Positions 13,550-24,105 of a DNA stretch of 64,000 nt are shown piece after piece. The position numbers and the translations under genes are program-made. The DNA is from Symbiodinium natans (taxonomy: Eukaryota > Sar > Dinophyceae > Suessiales > Symbiodiniaceae). Each line of letters opens with the position of its first letter. The stretch's first letter is position 1. The DNA lies in the NCBI GenBank assembly GCA_905221605.1, contig CAJNDS010002080.1, positions 917,001 to 981,000 of the forward strand. Direction: 5' to 3'. The notes under the pieces are model-generated. The model was not told the origin of the DNA. It ran no database searches and saw only the letters and a program-made list of their open reading frames with translations.

Positions 13550-13952
13550 GCTTAGTTGGGGTGGGGTTCGGGTTTAGGGCTTAGGGCTTAGGGCTTAGGG
13601 CTTAGGGCTTAGGGCTTAGGGCTTAGGGCTTAGGGCTTAGGGTTTAGGGTTTAGGGCTTAGGGTTTAGGGTTTAGGGTTTAGGGTTTAGGGTCCCACAAA
13701 CCTTGAGGGTTGAGGGTTTTTGGGCTTAGGGTTTAGGAGGAATGCGCCATCGGCCTGTGCCTTCATGGACCAAACCTTGAGCCCTGTACCCGGCCTCTTC
13801 TTTTCCGGAGTCTCAATCTGACCTTTTGGTGGCAGAGGTTGGGGTTTGGAGTTTAGGGGTTAGGGTTTAGGGTTTAGGGTTTAGGGTTTAGGGCTTAGGG
13901 CTTAGGGCTTAGGGCTTAGGGCTTAGGGCTTAGGGCTTAGGGCTTAGGGCTT
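13550..13952 (+). repeat. GGGCTTA / TTTAGGG variant arrays
   Basis: Two runs of the heptamer GGGCTTA (about 13,570-13,640 and 13,880-13,950), each merging with ordinary TTTAGGG, separated by about 150 bp of other sequence. A T-to-C change in the unit has spread over roughly ten consecutive copies in each run. Confidence 0.85.
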
Positions 13953-14559
13953 GCAGTGGTTGAGCTTTCCAGGGTTGCAAGGCCCTGAAGGCCGCAGGCT
14001 GTTCGGCACGTCTCCAGAGGAAAGATGCGAGACCCCAGGGTTTGGAGGGTTTAGGGTTTGGGGTTTAGGGTTTAGGGTTTAGGGTTTACCAAGCGAAAAA
14101 CGCAAAGCAACAGGGTCGCGGTAGCAAAAGTTCAGGTCCTGAATCTTGGGGCCAGCTGTGCTGCCTTCATGAAGGCATTACTCACTGTCAAGGGTTGGCG
14201 GTTATGTAGGGCCTCCTGCGGTGTATAGGGACTACATAAGGTATACATACATAGACATGTATAGGGGCTATGCAGGGGAATAAGATTGCGGGTCCCTTCT
14301 AGGGGGCTCTCCTTGTATCTCTTAACACTGAACTTACACCCCTAAAACAACACATAAGCCCCTCTAAACCCCCAAACCCGAAACCCTAAACCCTAAACCC
14401 TACCAGGACCTTCTCTCTTCAAGATTAGGGCTTAGGACTTAGGGTTTAGGGGTTTAGGGGTCTCAGGGGCTTTAGGGGTTTAGGGGTTTTGGGGGTTTGG
14501 AGTTGCGGGGTTTCGCTGCTTCAGGGGCTTTAGGGGCTTTGGAGGCTGAGGGCGCATGT

Positions 14560-14850
14560 AGGGTCTTCCAGGGCTTTTAGGGCTTAGGGCTTTAGGGCGT
14601 AGGGCTTAGGGCTTTGCAGCTGTGGGGCTTGAGGGCTTGAGGGCTTGAGGGCTTGAGGGCTTGAGGGCTTGAGGGCTTGAGGGCTTGAGGGCTTGAGGGC
14701 TTCAGGGTTTTAGGGCTTTAGGGGCTTTAGGGCTTTGGGGCTTTGGGGCTTTAGGGCATTTAGGGCATTTAGGGCATTTCGGGCATTTCGGGCATTTCGG
14801 GCATTTCGGGCATTTAGGGCATTTAGGGCATTTAGGGCTTTAGGGCTCTA
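14560..14850 (+). repeat. GGGCTTGA and GGGCATTT octamer arrays
   Basis: Successive short arrays of different units: GGGCTTTA, then about nine GGGCTTGA octamers (14,630-14,702), then GGGCATTT and GGGCATTTC octamers (14,755-14,835). Each sub-array is internally uniform and differs from its neighbour, as expected from repeated local amplification of single mutant units. Confidence 0.85.
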
Positions 14851-15284
14851 CAGGGGGTCTAACGGTTTACTTAAGGGCTTAGGGTTTGGAACTCATAGGG
14901 GGCTCATGGGTTGAAGGTTTGGGGTCTAGGGCATAGGGGTTTGGGGGTGGGGTGTGAGGGTTCCAGGACATGGAGTTACGCTCGTATGCAGCAAGTGTTG
15001 CGTGTCGGAGGCAGCCCAACACTGACACTACGCTAGCCTTCTAAACTTTCACCTCGGGCATTTCCAGGAGGGGAAACTGGACATTATTATCAGAGTCACA
15101 GTCCTGTTTTCCCTCTTGTGCCCCGAAAAGGGCTCAAAAAAGTCCAGCATCGTTTGGCATGGGGAACCCTAAACCCTAAATCCGACAACCCCTAAGCCCC
15201 AACAGCCCCCATAACCAATAAAACCCTAAAGCCCCTAACGCCCGTAAAACCCCCCGAAACAACCCACAAAAATCTAACAAAAAG

Positions 15285-15640
15285 CCTAAACCCCAAACCC
15301 TAAACCCTAAACCCTAAACCCCGAACCCTAAACCTTACACCCTACACCTCAAACCCTAAACCCTAAACCCCAAACCCTCAACCCTAAACCCTAAACCCTA
15401 AACCCCAAACCCTAAACCCCAAACCCCCAACCCCAAACCTAAACCCTACACCCTACACCCCAAACCCTAAACCCCAAACCTAAACCCTAAACCCCGAACC
15501 CCAACCCCAAACCTAAACCCTAAACCCTAAACCCCAACCCCAAACCTAAACCCCGAACCCCAAACCCCAAACCTAAACCCCCAACCCCAAACCCTTAACC
15601 CTAAACCCCAAACCCCAAACCCTAAATCCTAAACCCCAAA
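15285..15640 (-). repeat. Degenerate CCCTAAA/CCCCAAA array
   Basis: About 350 bp of mixed CCCTAAA, CCCCAAA, CCCCGAA and CCTACAC units in the C-rich orientation. It is followed from 15,735 by a clean TTTAGGG array in the opposite orientation. Confidence 0.8.
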
Positions 15641-15734
15641 AGCCCTGAGGCTTCGGCAGCTAAGCTGGGCCACGGTGTCCGACAGGCGGCGCTCCGACCT
15701 AAGCCGCGGGGGCTGTGGACATCTTTTTTTGAGG

Positions 15735-15925
15735 GGGCTTAGGGGGTTTAGGGTTTAGGGTTTAGGGTTTAGGGTTTAGGGTTTAGGGTTTAGGGTTTAG
15801 GGTTTAGGGTTTAGGGTTTAGGGTTTAGGGTTTAGGGTTTAGGGTTTAGGGTTTAGGGTTTAGGGTTTAGGGTTTAGCGTTTAGGGTTTAGAGTCTAGGG
15901 TTTAGGGTTTAGGGTTTAGGGGCTT
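15735..15925 (+). repeat. TTTAGGG telomere-type array, about 26 units
   Basis: Nearly perfect TTTAGGG with a single TTTAGCG unit near 15,872. With the preceding C-rich block it forms a large inverted pair of telomere-like sequence. Confidence 0.88.
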
Positions 15926-16179
15926 AAGGGCTTAAGGGTTTAGGGGCTTAAGCGCTTGGGGCTTAGGGCATACGGTTTAGGGTTCAGGGGCTTAGTTCCT
16001 ACTTGGAGGTTCATGGGTACTTAGAACCCCAATCACAGGTCTACTTATATCCTACTTAAGGACTTAAGTACAGTAGCTATCTTGGGTGTATAGGGCACAG
16101 GGGTTTCTGAGCTTAGGGATTTATGGATGTAGGGATTTAGGGATTCCAGGGCTTGGGGTTGTTTTAAGCTTAGAGGATT

Positions 16180-17105
16180 TCAGCTAACGGCGTTGGCCAT
16201 GACCGCAAGGTGTTTCAGGAGTTTCAGGGCTTGGTTGGGGGGGGGGGGGGGGGGGGGGGGTGGGGTAATTAGGTCCAGCCACATGGCGACCATGCGCAAA
16301 ACATTGGAATTTACTGTGCTTCTACTTCTTTCTACAAACAAGGATGCTTGACGTTTCGGGGACACGACGTGTAAACAAGCGTTCATGCTTGTTGCGAACA
16401 TGCCAAAAATGCTGTTTTTTGGCGCACTTTTGCCTTTGTCTACAACATATGGCACAAGGATGCTTGAACAAGATACACTTGCACGAACGTAGCCAAACCA
16501 AGCGACCGCATCAACTGAAAACGCTTTCGCATTCAGGACTGTTTCGGGTGTGTTCTGAAAATGTGGCACACCTGCCCGGGTGTTCCACATCTCCGACTTC
16601 GGAGTAGTGGTAAAACCCGTACTTTTTCAGCAGTGCCTACAGCACTCTCAAAACAACAACTCCTTGTTCGAAGTCACCTGGGTACATAGTGAGATGGAAG
16701 TTAAGAAAGCAAGGTGTCTACCTCCGAGTTCGCTTTCTTACTCAACTGTTGTTTTTACTGTCTCGTTGTTGATCTTCTTCGTATCCTGGCGTTGACCCAA
16801 CTATGCAAAAATGAAAGGCTGTCTGTCATGCAGCCGACCTTCATGAGCCATTCCATAGCTCAAAACGGTGAATCGAAAACTGCATCAAGTCGAAGACCAC
16901 CACACGTGTCCAAACCGGGCTAATGAAAGCAGCTCATGTTGGTCGAATGGGGGGTTCAGTTCTGTAGCTAGTCTTGTTGAGGCAAACATAGCTTTGTGGT
17001 CATAATATCTCCCACCTAAGATCCCCAGCAAACCTAGCCCAGGATATCCCCAAAAAGGGAAAGCAAGCCATAGAGCTGTTATTGGTGACCGAACAGTAGG
17101 ATTTC
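16180..17105. other. Non-telomeric block inside the subtelomere
   Basis: This stretch has ordinary mixed composition, a poly-G run of nearly 30 bases at about 16,236-16,261 and a long GTG/CTT-rich part. Frames up to 136 codons exist on both strands but overlap each other and show no family signature. It may be an inserted fragment; I see no gene that can be supported. Confidence 0.5.
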
Positions 17106-17335
17106 TTATGTACCCTAAACCCTAAACCCTAAACCTTAAACCCTAAACCCTAAACTCTAAACCCTATATGTGTGTATTTCAATGGGTGTCCTTTTGGGGA
17201 CACCCGGGCCGCTGAAGCCCTATCACACATACTTGGAGGTTCATGGGTACATAAAACCCCGCTCCAAATCGTCTACTTCTAACCTACTTGGGGGACTTAG
17301 GGGGCTTATATGAGTACAGCTAGAATTGGGGTCAT

Positions 17336-17580
17336 GAACCCTAGACCCTAAAACCCAATACCCTAAACCCTCAGCCCCAAACCCTAACCCCTAAACCCTA
17401 AAACCTAAACCCTCAACCCTCAACCCTCAACCCGCAACCCTAAACCCTAAACCCTAAACCCTAAACCCTAAACCCTAAACCCTAAACCCTAAACCCTAAA
17501 CCCTAAACCCTAAACCCTAAACCCTATCCCTAAACCCTGAACCCTAAACCCTAAACCCTAAACATCCCTAAACCCATGAA
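17336..17580 (-). repeat. CCCTAAA array
   Basis: About 245 bp of C-rich heptamers: degenerate at the left (CCCTCAA units) and clean from about 17,443. It is followed at 17,575-17,590 by a copy of the motif TGAACCTCCAAGT, the end of the fold-back family seen at 18,731. Confidence 0.87.
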
Positions 17581-17679
17581 CCTCCAAGTCGAACCCATGA
17601 AGCCGGCAGATCAGCTCAGCGGCGCCGTGATCTTCTCAAGCATCTCCCGTAGTTCCTGCCCCTCCGCCTGGAGCCTCAG

Positions 17680-17893
17680 GGGTTTAGGGTTTAGGGTTTA
17701 GGGTTTAGGGTTTAGGGTTTAGGGTTTGGGGTTTGGGGTTTGGGGTTTAGGGTTTAGGGTTTAGGGTTTAGGGTTTAGGGTTTAGGGTTTAGGGTTTAGG
17801 GTTTAGGGCTTCGGGTTTCGGGTTTCGGGTTTAGGGTTTAGGGTTTAGGGTTTAGGGTTTAGGGTTTAGGGTTTAGGGTTTAGGGTTTAGGGC
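17680..17893 (+). repeat. TTTAGGG array with TTTGGGG and TTTCGGG units
   Basis: About 214 bp of G-rich heptamers. Small homogeneous groups of TTTGGGG (17,725-17,746) and TTTCGGG (17,808-17,828) lie inside the TTTAGGG array. Confidence 0.88.
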
Positions 17894-18730
17894 GCAAGAG
17901 TCCCTCCGCCTGAAGCCTGGGATAGGCCCAAGATTCCATCACCCCCAGCACCCGCCAAGGGGTTCAGGGTTTAGGGTTTGGGGTTTAGGGTTTAAGGTTT
18001 GGGGTTTAGGGTTTAGGGTTTGAGGTTTCGGATTTAGGGCGTAGTGTTTAGGCGGTTTTAGGGCTTTCGGGTTTGCTGCTTAGGGCCGGGGGCGCAATAG
18101 ACAGCGTTGAGTCTAAACCCTAAACCGCACCAGCTCTCGGCGGCCTGGACACGGTAGGCGCGCTCGGCCTGGTTGTATCCGCTGTGCGCGGACCTCTGAA
18201 AGAAATCCCTCCTAAGAGTGCCTCAGGCACAAAGCGCCACAATCGCCTGAGGCCGCACGTTGTCACATGGGACTGCTTGCTCGTTTGGCAGCCCTTGCTG
18301 GGAAAGGCTTGCCAGGGCCTGGCACTTTGCACAGGTGGCCGAGCAGAAGTACTGCTGATGCACTCGACTGCCACGGCTCAGCAACGCATCAAAACCGACC
18401 CCCTGCAACAAGAGGCACTTCCCAGTATCATCTTTGGATTCTGCCGACAGCATGACCCCAAACCCTAAGCACCCCACACCGTGCACCTTACACATCCTGA
18501 CACACTACCCAACTACCTCCCGCAGGGCCGTCTGCCATGAAGGTAGGTGCCCCCAAACCCGTAAACCAACAAAAGGCACGAAAACCTACACCCTAACACA
18601 CCAAGCCCCCAACCAAAAATGCAATGCGTAACTTTCTGTGTGGTTGCGAGGGGTTGGGGGGGGGGGGGGGGGTGGAGGGTGTGGGGAGTCAGGGTCAGGT
18701 GGGGCACCCGTTACTTGAACGCACATGGGT

Positions 18731-18883
18731 ACTTGGAGGTTCATGGTACTTACTAACCAATTATAACTGTACTTATAACCCTACTTATAATACCCCTAAA
18801 GGGCCTGATAGGGCTTATCCCACTCATAAGTAGGGTTATAAGTACAGTTAGAATTGATTAGTAAGTACCATGAGCCTTCAAGT
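18731..18883. mobile_element. Fold-back (inverted-repeat) element
   Basis: Two arms of about 59 bp (18,731-18,789 and 18,824-18,883) are nearly exact reverse complements with a ~34-bp loop. The ends read ACTTGGAGGTTCATGGTACT and its complement. Nothing in it is coding. The same end motif recurs at about 16,003, 17,230 and 19,931, so it is a family. A non-autonomous DNA element (MITE-like) is the simplest reading; a transposase source is not visible. Confidence 0.75.
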
Positions 18884-19536
18884 AGCTGTAAGTAGGGCCA
18901 TAAGTACCCTAGCTAAGGTTATAACTTATAACTATAGTTCTCCTACTTCTAACCCTACTCTACCCATGCACCCCCAAGTAGGGAAGTAAATCACCCTCCC
19001 CAAGCCCAAAACCCAAAGCCTAAGCCCTAAACCCTAAACCCTAAACCCTATCCCTAAACCCTAAACACTAAACCCCAAACCCTATACCCTAAACCCTAAG
19101 CCCTAAACCCTAAACCCTAAACCCTAAGCTTTTTTGCGCATGTTGGATCTATACGGAGCCGGAGATTCACGCAGGCCGGGGATGGAAAAGTGCTCTGGCC
19201 TGCTCCCTAAGAACTCGAAACCCTAAACCCTAAACCCTCTTCCCCAAACCCCTGACCCTAAACCCTAAACCCTAAACCCTAAACCCTAAACCCTAAACCC
19301 TAAACCCTGAACCCCAGAAGGTTTAGGTGCTTCGTGGTTGAATAGAATGCTTGCAGCCCTGGCCTCTCGATCTCCTCCTGGCTCTCCTGAAGCTGCTTGC
19401 CGACCTTTCCACGGCTCAGGGCTTCTAGGGTTTAGGGTTTAGGGTTTAGGGTTTAGGGTTTAGGGTTTAGGGTTTAGGGTTTAGGGTTTAGGGTTTAGGG
19501 TTTAGGGTTTAGGGTTTAGGGTTCTGAGGGCTTTTG

Positions 19537-19649
19537 CTAGGCTGCCCAGTAACCAAGGCGTAGAAAGGGTGCCGTTTTTTGCTGACAGGGGTTTATAGGG
19601 GAACCTAAAGCCACCAAAAAGGGAATAAGGGTACTACTGGGCATCCTAG
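19537..19649. mobile_element. Short MITE, copy 1 (113 bp)
   Basis: The segment starts CTAGGCTGCCCAGTA and ends TACTGGGCATCCTAG, which are inverted terminal repeats with one mismatch. A second copy of the same body is at 20,017-20,130. There is no coding capacity. Both features fit a miniature inverted-repeat transposable element. Confidence 0.75.
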
Positions 19650-19930
19650 TTTGGTTGATTTAGGGGGTAGGGTTTAGGATTTAGGGTTTGGGATTTAGGG
19701 TTTAGGAGTAAGGTTTAGGGTTTACGGCTTGGGGTTGGGTTTGGGGTTTAGGGATTCTTAACCGGGATCACTCTTTTTTACGGGTGCGCGGCGTCGTCGC
19801 CCTCCAGTGGTGAAACTTACAGAGTTTGAGGTTTTGGGTTTAGGGTTTAGGGTTTAGGGTTTATTTCGGGTACGAAGCCCGAAACTCTAAACCCCAAGCC
19901 CTCACGCCCCCACCGACCTCCGCAGCATGT

Positions 19931-20166
19931 GTACTTGGAGGTTCGTGGTACTTGATGAGTAAAAATAGCCCCTTAGTTACCCGAATAAGGTTAAAATTGC
20001 GTTATATGTGCATTTACTAGGTTGCCCAGTAACCAGGGATTAAAAAGGGTGCCCTTTTTTGCTTAAAGGGATTTATAAGGGAACCTAAGCCCCCCCAAAA
20101 AGGGAATAAGGGTACTACTGGGCATCCTAGATCATTATTTGGATAGCAAGTACCATGAACCTCCAG
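19931..20166. mobile_element. Larger inverted-repeat element carrying a nested MITE
   Basis: The left end reads GTACTTGGAGGTTCGTGGTA and the right end is its near reverse complement ending in CATGAACCTCCAG, matching the fold-back family at 18,731. Inside it, at 20,017-20,130, sits the second copy of the 113-bp CTAGG...CCTAG element, so one element has inserted into another. Confidence 0.7.
20017..20130. mobile_element. Short MITE, copy 2 (114 bp), nested
   Basis: Starts CTAGGTTGCCCAGTA and ends TACTGGGCATCCTAG. It is collinear with the copy at 19,537-19,649 over its full length, with scattered substitutions. Confidence 0.75.
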
Positions 20167-20473
20167 GGAGAGAAAGAACAAGGGATGATTGCAGGCGTCG
20201 GTAGTTGGCAGCACCCGAAACCCTCAACCCGAAACCCTGTGAACCCCAAACCCTGTAAACCCCAAACCCTGTAAACCCTGAACCCTGTAAACCCTGAACC
20301 CTGAACCCTGAACCCTGAACCCTGAACCCTAAACCCTAAACCCTAAACCCTAAACCCTAAACCCTTCGCACCCTGAACCCTAAACCCTTCGCCTCCAGGC
20401 TCCGCGTCTGCGACGCCTCCTCGCGGCTCGACAGCTCCGAGGTCGAAGCCTCCAGCTCCTTCCCGAAGGGTCG

Positions 20474-20935
20474 TGGGGTTTAGGGTTTAGGGTTTAGGGT
20501 TTAGGGTTTAGGGTTTAGGGTTTAGGGTTTAGGGTTTAGGGTTTAGGGTTTAGGGTTTAGGGTTTAGGGTTTAGGGTTTAGGGTTTAGGGTTTAGGGTTT
20601 AGGCTAAAGGGTTTAGGTTTCGGGGTTCAGGGTTTAGGGCTTGGGGTTTTCGGTTGAGGGTTTCGGGGCCCGAAGGGGGATTTAAACCTTGGGGGGCTTG
20701 GGGAATTATTTCGGGTTCGCTGGATTTGGGAATTTCGCAGTTCGAGCTTATAATGGGGCGGAGGTGGTCTTAGCGTTTAACCCGAAGTCGAGCATGTCGG
20801 GCTTCAGGTTTAGGGTTTAGGGTTTAGGGTTTAGGGTTTAGGGTTTAGGGTTTAGGGTTTAGGGTTTAGGGTTTAGGGTTTAGGGTTTAGGTTTTAGGGT
20901 TTAGGGTTTAGGGTTTAGGGTTTAGGGTGTAAGCA
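20474..20935 (+). repeat. Last two TTTAGGG arrays before the gap
   Basis: Clean TTTAGGG arrays at about 20,474-20,603 and 20,803-20,934, separated by about 200 bp of other DNA. The second stops about 60 bp before the N gap. To the right of the gap only short or degenerate heptamers are present. Confidence 0.88.
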
Positions 20936-20995
20936 AAACCCTAAACTCGAAACGCTAAACTAAACACCAGAAACTTGGATCTCAAACCTCAGCCT

Positions 20996-21095
20996 NNNNN
21001 NNNNNNNNNNNNNNNNNNNNNNNNNNNNNNNNNNNNNNNNNNNNNNNNNNNNNNNNNNNNNNNNNNNNNNNNNNNNNNNNNNNNNNNNNNNNNNN
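20996..21095. other. Assembly gap (100 N)
   Basis: Exactly 100 undetermined bases, a typical fixed-size scaffold gap. True distance, and even adjacency, between the two sides is unknown. Confidence 0.99.
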
Positions 21096-21639
21096 GCCTG
21101 CAAAATTCCCTTATCTTATCGTTTGGGTTCTGCATACGCAACCATAACACTAGCCGGATTCGGGGATTGTCGCCCTATCGCCACCGCCGTTTTTCGGAGA
21201 CACCAACGCGAAATCCAATGCTATCTGGGAGAATCTGTGTCACTCGTTCTGCTTCAAAAGGGGGGATGACAACAATAAGGCATCCGCCGGGCGGCGTCCC
21301 TCGGCATTTGGCAAAAGACCCCCCAAACTCGAATTTGGGCCGTGTTCCCATTTCTCGTGCATCCTTGAAAATCGTATCACATAAGGTATAATATATACGA
21401 GTCCGACAATCTCCTGACGAATAAGTCATGCTATGGCGGTCCAAAATATCGAGAGCTTGTATACAGAAGGGATATCCGTCATCATTATCCAGAATATCAA
21501 ATCCAAATCATAGAGAAATACAATCACTGACTGCAACGTTGGATTATCTCAGCAGCAACAGACCCCAACAGCGTGGGATATCATCAGCCGGCGTGTAGCC
21601 GTTTTTGCAAACGGAATCGAAAAGGAAACCTCGCAAGAT

Positions 21640-21960
21640 TGAAGCAATGTCCAGGTGTTGGATAGGCACATCTTTACGGCAAGAAAGCGGTGGCAAAAGC
21701 AAGGGCTATAGGAGCCAAAACATGTTGCGTGCGCACATGCAGATATCTTTTTGCGCGCAAAGATTCCGCCGGCGATACAACCTCGGCTGTCCGTCGCGAT
21801 CTTGTGACACAACTGCTACGTTTTCTGCGTGCACACGTGGATTTCATTCTGTTCGCACAAATTATCGTGTAGATATTCATATCAAGATGTTGCTGCATTC
21901 GAGTTGTCGCTAAGCCACGCGCGCGCGTTCAAATTGCCTGGCGTTGAAACGGGAGAGCCG
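21640..21960 (+). repeat. Dispersed ~255-bp repeat, diverged copy
   Basis: This contains the blocks GGCAAGAAAGCGGT, GGCAAAAGCAAGGGCTATAG, TTCCGCCGGCGATACAA and CTCGGCTGTCCGTCGCG in the same order as in the tandem copies at 25,881-26,460. Overlapping short frames on both strands are repeat translations. Confidence 0.7.
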
Positions 21961-22499
21961 GTATGTCGTCGAAAGGTCACCTTGATCTTCCAATAGTCTC
22001 TTAAAAATTAGCGTCTATTCCGATGAAAGTGTTCTCTTTTAAAATGGCTTTAACATAAATGCTTATTGTGTAAAATATAAACGCTTATTGTCTATAATAT
22101 AAATGCTTATTCTTTTTTATTGTGGGGCAAATGGAAGGAAGTAAATCTTTTTGTTGCTCCTTGATACAGGGATGCAGGGAGTGAGGAAGGGCCCGACACT
22201 GCCAATTATTTGTGCAACAGGTTCAGCATGAATGCTGTCTTTCCGTGCATGCAGGCTTTCCATGCGCGTACTGGCTCAAGTTGTTTTAAAGATTGTGGCC
22301 GTAGTCTGGCATGGCTTCCGAGCAGAGTAAGAAAGCCAACCCAAAGAAGCAGCGCACAACAACTTCTCACAGGTGAGCAGATATCCTTTCACTCTTTCTG
22401 GGACCTTCCACCTTGCTCTTCTTCTGTGCTATGTCTCTTCGGCTTGTGTTCGGGATGTTGTGCTCGAAGCTGTGAAAACACCGGCTGTATTTCCGTAAA

Positions 22500-23000
22500 C
22501 ATCCCCCAATAAGCAAAACCTAAGCTTTGTACTAAGAATTTTACCTCAAGCAATAAACTCTTTTAAACTAACACATATTGAATAGCTATAATCAACCCTC
22601 CCCCCCCCCCACCTTCCCCTGATAGGCAAGCAGCTTAACTTGAACTCTGAACTAAACACTGTACCTTAGCTAACACATTGCTTTTCAGTTCTCATCCTCC
22701 GATAAACAAACCAAGCCTGACTCTGCGCTGATAACTGTACCTCGAGCAATCACCCCCCAATAAGCACAACCAAAACTTTGCACTGCACTGTACCTTAGCT
22801 AACACTTTGCAATTTCAGTAATCATCCCAAGAAGCAAATTTAAACTCTGTACCAACACTGTACCTTAGCCAGCACATTGTATTTCCCCCCAAAAAAGCAA
22901 AGCCTGAACTCTGTACTAAACACTGTACCTTAGCTAACGCGTTGCATTTCAGTTGTCATCCCCCAATAAGCAAAACCTAAACTCTGCACTAAAGCCTGCA
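22500..23000. repeat. Degenerate tandem repeat, about 65-70 bp unit
   Basis: The motif TGTACCTTAGCTAACAC recurs at about 22,662, 22,788, 22,859 and 22,925, each time followed by TTGCATTTCAGT-like sequence and CCCCAATAAGCAAAACC. This is a moderately diverged minisatellite-like array. No coding potential is evident. Confidence 0.75.
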
Positions 23001-23179
23001 TAGCTATGCAAATATCCAATTAAAACACACACACAATATGAAGATATGTGTATATATATACTGTTTGAAGTGGAACGCTGTGGGAATACGTCATTTAATG
23101 AACACTCACTTACAGCTCCTTAGTTGTTGTTTACTAATCTGGTTCCACGGCGCAGGTTGGGCTCAATAATGAAACATTG

Positions 23180-23440
23180 TAAAAACTCAATATTTCAATA
23201 TTGGGCTGGATCCAAGATCCAAGATTTCACAGTTGTTTTTTGAAGGCCATCTTGGATCCAGGGCGCAGGCTGGGCCCAGCCTTGGAATGTTGAAAGAGTT
23301 TCAATACTTCAATACTGGGGGGAGTGTCCTGGCTGGATCCAAGATTGTTTTGCGAAATCCTTGGACGTCGGGCCTTGAATCCAGCCCAATATTGAAAGGG
23401 CTTCAATATGTCAATATTGGGGGAAGCGGGGCGGCAACAA
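23180..23440. repeat. CAATATTG-containing repeat
   Basis: Three imperfect copies of a segment with TTCAATATTG and TTGGATCCAAGAT blocks. A related segment lies at about 25,605-25,680 in the other orientation. Origin is unknown; it may be a SINE-like or fold-back family. Confidence 0.6.
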
Positions 23441-23849
23441 CCAGGGACCAAGAGTCCACATTCTTTTGGAAAGCGGTCTTGTCTATTTACGATCCAACAA
23501 AAAACGAGAAAGCAAACAACGCAACAAACTCATTCTAACAAACAGGCTCCCGCAGCCTCTGTTGTAATATTTAAGGTATATGCGTTTATATGTATATATA
23601 TATATGTGTGTGTGTGTGTATCTATTGTGAGTTTTTGATTTTGGTTCATGTATTTAATCACTTGTATGTGGAATTGAAGTTTTGGATCGACTATGTCGAT
23701 GAAAGGGCTTATTATATACAGGGGTCTTAGGTTCAGACTTTAGGGTTTCGGGTTCAAGGTGATGTTTAGGCGCTCATGTTTAGGGATTCAGTCTAGGGTT
23801 CCGAGTCCAGGGTTCTGGATTTACGGCTGAGGGTTTTAGGGCAGGGCAG

Positions 23850-24105
23850 TTAAACCGATTTAACTCGAGTTCAGTTTCAGAGCCAACCCGAGTTAACTCG
23901 AGTTAACTGTCAGACCCAGCCCGAGTTAGCTCGAGCTAACTCTCAGAGCCAACCCGAGTCAACTCGAGTTAACTCCCCACAACCTCTTTTTTCCCTTTTA
24001 ACTCCCAGAGCCAATCCGAGTCAACTCGAGTTAACTCCCCACAACCTCTTTTTTCCCTTTTAACTCCCAGAGCCAACCCGAGTCAACTCGAGTTAACTCC
24101 CCTAC
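23850..24105. repeat. Palindrome-rich tandem repeat (AACTCGAGTT)
   Basis: Units contain CGAGTTAACTCGAGTTAACT, itself built of overlapping palindromes. The spacing is about 33 bp in the left part (starts near 23,878, 23,912 and 23,944) and about 62 bp in the right part (23,944, 24,006 and 24,069), where a pyrimidine-rich spacer has been added. Confidence 0.8.

Larger units (their letters stand above)
1..20995. other. Subtelomeric region built from interstitial telomere-like repeats
   Basis: Blocks of CCCTAAA and of TTTAGGG, from about 50 to 200 bp long, alternate along the whole interval and are separated by 100-800 bp of low-complexity or unrecognised DNA. The blocks switch strand repeatedly, so this is not one terminal telomere but many interstitial copies. 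The first 60 bases are not telomeric, so the physical chromosome end is not visible. Reading frames here are low-complexity translations of the repeats or short chance frames; I saw no protein family. Individual arrays are listed separately where they are long or unusual. Confidence 0.85.

Noticed and set aside
22262-22275. TGGCTCAAG as a possible relic of the dinoflagellate spliced leader
   Set aside because: Only about nine bases match the end of the leader, with no further relic and no gene beside it; expected by chance in 64 kb.
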